A stretch of DNA of 12,313 nucleotides, from NCBI GenBank assembly GCA_031282085.1, contig JAITEK010000032.1, forward strand, positions 1 through 12,313, given 5' to 3'. The translations under genes and the position numbers were made by a program. Shown here piece after piece: positions 7,136 through 12,313 of this stretch (within the stretch, counting starts at the first letter, position 1; each line of letters starts with the position of its first letter). Origin of the DNA: Coriobacteriales bacterium. GTDB taxonomy: Bacteria; Actinomycetota; Coriobacteriia; Coriobacteriales; UBA8131. The notes below the pieces were generated by a model. The model searched no databases. It was not told where the DNA came from and was given only the letters and a program-made list of their open reading frames with translations.

Positions 7136-7162
7136 TCTACCGCCTCCCCGCCCGCAAGTCAA
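7134..7162 (-). promoter_or_regulatory. Promoter candidate for the ABC pair
   Basis: On the minus strand TTGACT (7162-7157) is followed by exactly 17 bp and then TAGAGT (7139-7134). That is 5 of 6 and 4 of 6 matches to the housekeeping -35 and -10 consensus. Transcription would start about 40 nt before the ABC start codon at 7088, so the pair could be expressed independently of tetR. Confidence 0.55.
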
Positions 7163-7195
7163 TCGCGCGCTATCGTGTGTCTCGTGCGGCGCGTG

Positions 7196-7816
7196 CTATG
7201 TTGGGGCAGGTTCGGTATGACGAGGGGGTTTTGCGAAGCTGCTGAGGCCGTTGTAGAGGACTTGTAGGATGAGCTGGGCTATCTCCTCGGGCTGCTCGAT
7301 GGTGCCGTCTTTGAGCCATCTCTCGGCGATGGCGATGCAGCCACTGATGCCGTAGACCGTGACGTAATCCCGCACGCGCTCGTTGTAGGAGGGGTCCATC
7401 CAGAGGGCGAGTATCTCCGCCAGTTCCATGATGTCCTGCTGAAAGGCAAAGTCACAGTTCTCACTTAAGAGCACGCGGGCAAGCGCCGCGTTCTCCCGGG
7501 CGTATTCCAGTATCTCCGTCATCACCTTGAGGGTGACCGGGCGTGTGTCCTGGGCATCCTGCCTGTCTTGCAGACGCGCCTGCAGGGTCTCGAGAACCTC
7601 GTATTCTATCTGGTGCAGCAGGTCGTATTGGTCGCGGTAGTGCAGGTAGAAGGTGCTGCGGTTCACGTCGGCGAGTGCGCAGATGGATTTTACCGTGATT
7701 CCCGATATGTGCTTCTCTCGCATCAGCTCCACAAGAGCGTCGCGCAGCGCCATCTTGGTGTAGGTGACGCGCCGATCTTCCTTCTTGGGGCTTACGTCCT
7801 GGTTGCGGTTGGGCAT
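7196..7816 (-). CDS. TetR/AcrR-family transcriptional regulator
   Basis: A 206-residue DNA-binding repressor-type protein. The N-terminal helix-turn-helix spans about residues 38-66: ITVKSICALADVNRSTFYLH, the usual TetR recognition-helix pattern ending in YxHYxxxxDLL. The C-terminal half is helical, and its GISGCIAIAERWLKDG (156-171) resembles the ligand-binding and dimerisation domain common in Firmicutes and Actinobacteria regulators (TetR_C PF14278 type, from memory). The ATG at 7816 is selected by GGGAGG 6 nt upstream; an in-frame ATG at 7888 would put the palindromic intergenic DNA inside the gene. It is followed by the ABC exporter pair and is divergent from the MMPL operon, so it probably controls one or both and itself. 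The ligand is unknown. Confidence 0.92.
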   Translation of the reverse strand: MPNRNQDVSPKKEDRRVTYTKMALRDALVELMREKHISGITVKSICALADVNRSTFYLHYRDQYDLLHQIEYEVLETLQARLQDRQDAQDTRPVTLKVMTEILEYARENAALARVLLSENCDFAFQQDIMELAEILALWMDPSYNERVRDYVTVYGISGCIAIAERWLKDGTIEQPEEIAQLILQVLYNGLSSFAKPPRHTEPAPT

Positions 7817-7822
7817 CAGCTT

Positions 7823-7828
7823 CCTCCC
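7823..7828 (-). promoter_or_regulatory. Ribosome binding site of tetR
   Basis: GGGAGG on the minus strand, 6 nt from the ATG at 7816. It shortens the gene relative to the longest frame, which would start at 7888. Confidence 0.75.
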
Positions 7829-7841
7829 AAATAGGTAACTT

Positions 7842-7868
7842 TTCAACACAATGTGCCAAGCTGTTGAA
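7842..7868. promoter_or_regulatory. Inverted repeat upstream of tetR, candidate operator
   Basis: TTCAACA (7842-7848) and TGTTGAA (7862-7868) are perfect 7-bp arms separated by 13 bp. A related block, GTTG (7896-7899) and CAAC (7905-7908) with 5 bp between, lies 50 bp further on. They sit 25 and 80 bp before the tetR start codon in AT-rich DNA between divergent genes, where a TetR-family operator is expected. The binding protein is inferred. Confidence 0.5.
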
Positions 7869-7896
7869 TTACCGCCATTTTGCCACAAATTGTCGG

Positions 7897-7924
7897 TTGA
7901 AATCCAACACTATGTCTATAAAAA
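7897..7924 (+). promoter_or_regulatory. Weak promoter candidate for the MMPL operon
   Basis: TTGAAA (7897-7902), 16 bp, then TAAAAA (7919-7924), within TATAAAAATA-type DNA. An alternative TATAAA at 7917 has too short a spacer. It overlaps the GTTG/CAAC block, which would suit repression. It would leave a leader of about 80 nt before the MMPL start. Confidence 0.3.
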
Positions 7925-7937
7925 TACATTATGTCGA

Positions 7938-7988
7938 AAAACGCAAGTTCGGCTCGTCGCTATCGGACGAGAGCTGAAAACGCAAGTT
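7938..7988 (+). repeat. 12-bp direct repeats flanking a hairpin in the MMPL leader
   Basis: AAAACGCAAGTT is present at 7938-7949 and again at 7977-7988, a 39-bp period. Between the copies CTCGTC (7953-7958) pairs with GACGAG (7966-7971) around a 7-nt loop. The block lies just before the MMPL start codon at 8011 and after the AT-rich promoter region, so it may be a leader RNA element or a pair of protein-binding sites. Confidence 0.65.
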
Positions 7989-8010
7989 GTGACTGGGAAG
8001 TGCTGTTTGT

Positions 8011-10095
8011 ATGGACCGTTTCGCATCTTTTATCGTTCATCATCGTAAGGCAATCATAGCCCTTTTTGTTGTGGCCACGCTGGTTTGCGCGCCGCTTACG
8101 CTGTTCGTTAAGGTCAACTACAACATCGTTGACTACCTCCCGGAATCATCCCAATCAACCACAGCCCTCAAGATCATGGACGAGGAGTTTGAGGACGCGA
8201 TCTTTAACCTCCAGGTCATGGTGCATGATGTGTCGCTGCCGGAGGCGCTCGAGTACAAGGCGCAGTTTGCGCAGGTTGAGGGCGTAACCATGGTCAACTG
8301 GCTCGACGACGTAGTAGACCTCAAGCAACCTCTGGCAATCGCGGACGCGGACCTCGTCAAAACCTACTATAAAGACGGCACAGCCCTGTTTGAGCTTGCG
8401 GTGAAGAAGGGCGCCGAGCAGGAGGCCATCGCCAAGTTGCAGGACATCGTTGGCCCAAGCAACGCGGTTGGCGGCGAGTCGTCCTCACTGGCAGCAGTGC
8501 AGACGGCGGCCGTTAACGAGGTGCTCGGCGCGTTTGCCATCCTTGTGCCGGCCATCATCATCCTGTTGGCGCTCTCAACAAGTTCGTGGATCGAGCCGCT
8601 CATACTGCTTATCTCCATCGGCATCGCCATCATCTTGAACATGGGGACCAACCTTGCTTTTGGCGAAGTCTCCTTTATCACCAACTCCGTGAGCCCCATC
8701 CTCCAGATGGCGGTCTCGCTCGACTACGCGATCTTTTTGCTGCACAGTTTTGCCGACTACCGCAAGGAGCACGAAGACCCCGTCGTCGCGATGAAGCACG
8801 CGATACGCACCTCGTTTTCTACCATCGCCTCCAGCGGAGCGACGACGCTTGCCGGGTTTATGGCGCTGATGTTCATGCAGTTCCTCATCGGCGCCGATTT
8901 GGGCACCAGCCTGGCCAAGGGCATCATCTTCAGCTTCATCACGTCGATAGTCTTTCTCCCCGCCTTTACGCTGGGCATCTACAAACTCATAGACCGCACC
9001 CAGCACCGGCCGCTGCTGCCGAGTTTTGAGAACATCCATCGCGTGCTCTTTAAGCTCGCCATACCGGTTATAGCGGTGGTTATCCTCGCGCTGGTGCCAT
9101 CTTATCTCGGGCAGAGCCGCACCGACTTCCTGTACGGGGCAGAGAGCGGCGGCGGCGGCTCGCGCGCGCAGTTCGACACGGAGAAGATCGAGGCGGAGTT
9201 TGGGGAGACCAACCCCATTGTGATGCTGGTCCCCCGCGGCGACGTTGCCCGGGAGCAGCTGCTGACGCGGCAACTCGAGGGCCTGAGCCATGTGACGAGC
9301 GTGGTCTCCTACGTAAAGGTCGTTGGCGCCACCATACCGTCGGACATCCTCGACCCCTCCCTCGTCAAGCGGTTCTATTCTGAGGATTACGCGCGGTTTG
9401 TCATCTACACCGACGTCCCGGCAGAGGGCGAGGTCAGCTTTGCCACCATGGGCGACATACGGGAGGCGGGCTACGAGCTCTACGGGGACGAGGCGTACTC
9501 GCTGGGGCGCAGCATGAACCTCTACGACATGAAGTCCGTTGTGCAGCAGGATAACCTGCGGGTGAACCTTGCGGCGATCCTTGCGATATTCCTTGTGCTG
9601 CTGCTCACCTTCCGCTCGTTGGTGCTGCCGTTTGTGCTGCTGCTGACCATCGAGTCCGCTATCTGGATAAACCTCGCCCTGCCGTACTTCCTGGACACGT
9701 CCATCAATTACATCGGCTACCTCGTGCTCAGCACCGTGCAGCTCGGCGCGACCGTCGACTACGCCATCCTGCTCACGAACACCTACCTGCGCCTGCGCAA
9801 GGCCCTGCCCAAACGCGAGGCCATCCGCCGCGCGCTCGGCTCAAGCTTTAAGTCCATCCTCGTCTCGGCCAGCGTCCTCAGCATTGCCGGTTTTGCGCTG
9901 TTGAATACCTCCAGCAACCCCATCGTCTGCGACATCGGCGCCATGTTGGGGAGGGGCACGCTGCTTTCTTTCACGCTGGTTGTGTGCTTCCTGCCGGCGC
10001 TGCTATTGCTTCTCGACCCGTTGATCGGCAAACTGACCTGGAGAGCTGGGTTCCTCAAGCCCCTTCACCCGAAGGAGAATTCTCATGAACACTAA
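8011..10095 (+). CDS. MMPL/RND-family transporter
   Basis: A 694-residue inner-membrane transporter built as two repeated halves. Each half has one helix (about 13-33 and 345-363), an extracytoplasmic domain (34-170 and 364-515) and a five-helix bundle (172-325 and 518-669), giving about 12 helices. The proton-relay Asp-Tyr pair typical of MMPL proteins is present in both halves: SLDYAIFLLHSF (Asp238-Tyr239) and TVDYAILLTNTY (Asp583-Tyr584). Family members export lipids, siderophores or hydrophobic drugs. The size matches compact actinobacterial and clostridial versions rather than the roughly 1000-residue mycobacterial MmpLs. The ribosome binding site is weak (GGGAAG, 10 nt from the ATG), but the start gives the usual basic N-terminus before helix 1. 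It heads an operon with a secreted LxxG-repeat protein, overlapping it by 11 bp, and is divergent from tetR. Confidence 0.93.
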   Translation: MDRFASFIVHHRKAIIALFVVATLVCAPLTLFVKVNYNIVDYLPESSQSTTALKIMDEEFEDAIFNLQVMVHDVSLPEALEYKAQFAQVEGVTMVNWLDDVVDLKQPLAIADADLVKTYYKDGTALFELAVKKGAEQEAIAKLQDIVGPSNAVGGESSSLAAVQTAAVNEVLGAFAILVPAIIILLALSTSSWIEPLILLISIGIAIILNMGTNLAFGEVSFITNSVSPILQMAVSLDYAIFLLHSFADYRKEHEDPVVAMKHAIRTSFSTIASSGATTLAGFMALMFMQFLIGADLGTSLAKGIIFSFITSIVFLPAFTLGIYKLIDRTQHRPLLPSFENIHRVLFKLAIPVIAVVILALVPSYLGQSRTDFLYGAESGGGGSRAQFDTEKIEAEFGETNPIVMLVPRGDVAREQLLTRQLEGLSHVTSVVSYVKVVGATIPSDILDPSLVKRFYSEDYARFVIYTDVPAEGEVSFATMGDIREAGYELYGDEAYSLGRSMNLYDMKSVVQQDNLRVNLAAILAIFLVLLLTFRSLVLPFVLLLTIESAIWINLALPYFLDTSINYIGYLVLSTVQLGATVDYAILLTNTYLRLRKALPKREAIRRALGSSFKSILVSASVLSIAGFALLNTSSNPIVCDIGAMLGRGTLLSFTLVVCFLPALLLLLDPLIGKLTWRAGFLKPLHPKENSHEH

Positions 10096-12031
10096 ACCAC
10101 GTATCTGCGGCCACATCGTTCTTGCGCTTTTGTTGGCGGCGTCCTTTGTGCCACTTGCAGGGTGGGTGGGCAACGGCGCGTCGGTAGCCGAGGTTGAGGA
10201 GGCTGCTGCGGCCGCTTCCGTCGCCGCCAGTTCCGCCGAGACCGACTCCGACGACGACGCTGCGGCCGAAACCACGGCCGGTTCCCTCGCCAACTCCCCC
10301 GCCGCCCGCATCGGCGAGAAGGAGGAGATCGTCTACGCCCTGCTCAACGAGACCGGAACGCCGCGCTCCGGGTACGTCATCAACCACTTCCAGGTCGACG
10401 GCGCGGGTACGCTCACCGACCACGGCGCCTACAGCATGGCGACCAACCTCAGCACCATCGCGCCTCTTGCCCTCAAAGACCGGGATGTCTCCGTCGCTGT
10501 TGAGCAGGGCGATTTCTATTACGAGGGCGTCCTCAGCAGTGTTGCTCTGCCCTGGTTTGTGGACATCAGCTACACGCTCGACGGCGTTTCGGTGGAGCCG
10601 GAGCAACTTGCGGGGGCCACCGGTGAGCTTGGGATTCACATAAAGACCAGGCAGAACCCCGAGGTCGACCCGGTATTCTTCAAGAACTACCTCCTCCAGG
10701 TGCAACTGACGCTCGACGCGGAGAAGACCCGCAGCCTCAAGGCGCCCGACGCGACCGTTGCCGTCGCGGGCGCCAACCAGCAGATCGCCTTTATGGTGCT
10801 GCCCGGCAAAGACGGCGACTTGCAGCTCACGGCCCAGGTCACCGACTTTGAGATGCCCGGCATCCAGCTGTCCGGCCTGCCGTTCTCGATGGTCTTTGAC
10901 GTGCCCGACACCACGGAGATAGTTGACGACATGGCAACGCTTGCCGACGCAATCGGTGCGCTTGACGAGGGGGTTGGCAAGCTCCAAAGCGGCGTTGCCG
11001 ACATGCAGACGGGCGCCACTGACCTGGCCTCCGGCTCCGCCGACATCAACAAGGGTCTGTCGCTGTTGAGCGAGAATTCCACCAATATAACCTCGGCGTC
11101 CGCGCAGGTAGACGCTGCGCTGGCTAAGATTGTGCGGCAGCTTGAGGCTGGGGCTGTTGACCCGAGCGACCTGGAGCGACTTATTGGCGGGCTACAGGAG
11201 CTTTCCAAAGCGCTCCACAACAACGACCCCTTACAGCCCGGCCTTGCCGAGGGACTGGCCCAGGCTCAGGGTAACCTTGCGTACCTGACCTCGGAGGTGA
11301 ATAGCATCGTGATGGAGCCCACTCCGGTGAGCGAGGATGAGATAGACGCATTGTACGATGTAATGAGTTCCATACCGGGAAAACAACAGCCCACAGTCGA
11401 AGCTCTGATAGACCTCAACGAGGATATCGCCGATATCCAGGGATATTGGGCCGGGGGCTTGAAGCCTGGGTTTGACTCCGTCGCCGAGGGGTTGGGCAAG
11501 GCCAGCGGTACCTGCCAGTATCTGGCGGGCACGCTCGACACAATTACTGCGGAGTTGGAATCCGAGCTCAAAGGAGTGGCAACGGACCTCAAAACCCTCA
11601 CGAGTTCCCTCAAAAGTCTTTCTGGCAATTACTCAGCCTTTAACGAGGGGCTTACCGCCTACACAGAAGGCGTTGACACGATTGCTACTAACTACCAGAC
11701 CTTCAACGGCGGGCTTGCGCAGTTTACCCGTGGCGTAGGCAGCCTGTATGGCGGCGTTGCCGACCTGCGCGGCGGCACGAGCGAGCTGTACGCCAATGTT
11801 GAGGATTTGCCCACGAGCGTACAGGAGCAGATAGACAGCTTCCTCGCGGATTACCAAAAGAGCGACTTTACGCCGGTATCCTTTACCGCGCCCAACAATG
11901 AGAAGGTTGAGCGCGTGCAGTTTGTCCTCACAACCGCCCCCATAAAAATACCCGCCCCCGAAAACGACGCCGCCACCGACGTCCCCGTAGAAAAGAGCTT
12001 CTGGGACCGCCTCAAAGCCCTCTTTGAGTAA
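10085..12031 (+). CDS. Secreted LxxG-heptad coiled-coil protein (YhgE/Pip-like ectodomain)
   Basis: A 648-residue exported protein. Residues 1-36 form a signal peptide (basic start, hydrophobic 11-27) without a lipobox. Residues 37-75 are an Ala/Asp/Ser-rich low-complexity tail. Residues 78-275 look like a beta-rich domain beginning EEIVYALLNETG. Two blocks of XXXLXXG heptads, at about 293-324 (LDEGVGKLQSGVADMQTG) and 520-566 (FNEGLTAYTEGV, LYGGVADLRGG), resemble the extracytoplasmic part of YhgE/Pip and the insert of large MMPL proteins. The usual C-terminal membrane helices are absent; the chain ends in a short amphipathic helix, KSFWDRLKALFE. AAGGAG lies 7 nt before the ATG, and the start overlaps the MMPL stop by 11 bp. 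It is probably an extracytoplasmic partner of that transporter; this is inference. Confidence 0.85.
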   Translation: MNTKPRICGHIVLALLLAASFVPLAGWVGNGASVAEVEEAAAAASVAASSAETDSDDDAAAETTAGSLANSPAARIGEKEEIVYALLNETGTPRSGYVINHFQVDGAGTLTDHGAYSMATNLSTIAPLALKDRDVSVAVEQGDFYYEGVLSSVALPWFVDISYTLDGVSVEPEQLAGATGELGIHIKTRQNPEVDPVFFKNYLLQVQLTLDAEKTRSLKAPDATVAVAGANQQIAFMVLPGKDGDLQLTAQVTDFEMPGIQLSGLPFSMVFDVPDTTEIVDDMATLADAIGALDEGVGKLQSGVADMQTGATDLASGSADINKGLSLLSENSTNITSASAQVDAALAKIVRQLEAGAVDPSDLERLIGGLQELSKALHNNDPLQPGLAEGLAQAQGNLAYLTSEVNSIVMEPTPVSEDEIDALYDVMSSIPGKQQPTVEALIDLNEDIADIQGYWAGGLKPGFDSVAEGLGKASGTCQYLAGTLDTITAELESELKGVATDLKTLTSSLKSLSGNYSAFNEGLTAYTEGVDTIATNYQTFNGGLAQFTRGVGSLYGGVADLRGGTSELYANVEDLPTSVQEQIDSFLADYQKSDFTPVSFTAPNNEKVERVQFVLTTAPIKIPAPENDAATDVPVEKSFWDRLKALFE

Positions 12032-12080
12032 CCGCCCAGCCGCCCCACGAGGCCGACTGACGCCGTCCCGCCCCAGCCCG
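12032..12080. other. Short spacer after the MMPL operon
   Basis: This GC-rich spacer shows no T-tracted terminator. The first stable hairpin downstream is the repeat beginning at 12083. Confidence 0.4.
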
Positions 12081-12225
12081 TCATTCTGGGCTTGTCCCAG
12101 AATCCAGTCGACCGCGACAGCGGGCGACGCACCAAGAGCGCGCAAAGCGCGCGACACACGACGCGCGCAGGGCACTCGTAAAAAGATTCCTGGGCTTGCG
12201 GCCGGGAATCCGGCCGAGAATGGCA
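12081..12225. repeat. Hairpin-rich dispersed-repeat-like element
   Basis: The block opens with TCATTCTGGG and closes with CCGAGAATGG, so CATTCT and AGAATG face each other at its ends. It contains ATTCTGGG (12083-12090) paired with CCCAGAAT (12096-12103), GCGCGC (12138-12143) paired with GCGCGC (12147-12152) around AAA, and GATTCCTGG (12185-12193) paired with CCGGGAATC (12202-12210) with one G-T wobble. The first and last hairpins share ATTC(C)TGGGCTTG, so they look like diverged copies. It resembles intergenic palindromic or MITE-type repeats. The first hairpin may also help end the MMPL transcript. Confidence 0.6.
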
Positions 12226-12313
12226 ATTCCTTCTTCTAGCTTGCTTGCAAATACGGCATAATGGAAGGGGCTGTTTTCTCCGTGACAACGTGGTGTGCGC
12301 GGTGGGCGTCCAG
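12226..12313 (+). other. Right edge, possible start of a gene that runs out
   Basis: A frame opens with ATG at 12261 (MEGAVFSVTTW) and stays open to the window end, with GTG at 12281 as a second start preceded by GGAAGGGG. The -10-like CATAAT at about 12257-12262 has no good -35. Seventeen codons are too few to recognise a product, so this is only a possibility. Confidence 0.2.

Noticed and set aside
6030..7220. A 396-codon open frame antisense to the first ABC gene
   Set aside because: His-rich shadow frame with no motifs; the ABC gene on the other strand has all its ATPase motifs in order.
10055..10987. A 310-codon minus-strand frame opposite the LxxG protein
   Set aside because: No ribosome binding site or domain. 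The plus strand has a strong ribosome binding site, a signal peptide and heptad repeats.

Overview
This is a GC-rich window (coding DNA roughly 60-65% GC by eye) with AGGAG-type ribosome binding sites, tightly packed operons and Gram-positive-style efflux genes. It includes a secreted LxxG-repeat protein that appears to work beside an MMPL transporter. The combination suggests a high-GC Gram-positive bacterium, and an anaerobic actinobacterium such as a member of Coriobacteriia is my best guess. No rRNA or marker protein is present to prove it.

Layout, left to right. (1) Positions 1-300 hold no credible gene. They carry two separate imperfect inverted repeats; the second (168-294) encloses three further hairpins and lies just downstream of the first gene. 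(2) A divergent pair shares a 153-bp intergenic region: a 14-TM-type MFS exporter (301-1737, minus) and an FAD-dependent oxidoreductase of the prenylcysteine oxidase (PCYOX1) family (1891-3339, plus). The second is unusual in a bacterium and is the most intriguing protein here. (3) A minus-strand cluster reads from 7816 down to 3368: a TetR-family regulator, then two ABC half-transporters overlapping by 8 bp. The first ABC subunit has a degenerate ATP site (Asp for the catalytic Glu, Gln for the switch His) and the second is canonical, which is the pattern of heterodimeric multidrug exporters of the BmrCD/LmrCD/TM287-288 type. (4) Divergent from tetR across 194 bp is a plus-strand operon: an MMPL/RND-type transporter (8011-10095) overlapping by 11 bp a secreted coiled-coil protein with LxxG heptads (10085-12031). 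(5) Positions 12032-12313 contain a hairpin-rich dispersed-repeat-like element and no convincing gene.

How the genes may work together: the tetR-centred block looks like a regulated envelope or efflux locus. One regulator sits between a heterodimeric ABC exporter and an MMPL transporter with an extracytoplasmic partner, and CAACAC/GTGTTG motifs occur in both promoter regions. The MFS plus PCYOX-like pair looks like a second small module that may modify and export a hydrophobic, possibly isoprenoid or thioether, compound. No mobile-element protein, CRISPR array, tRNA or rRNA was recognised.
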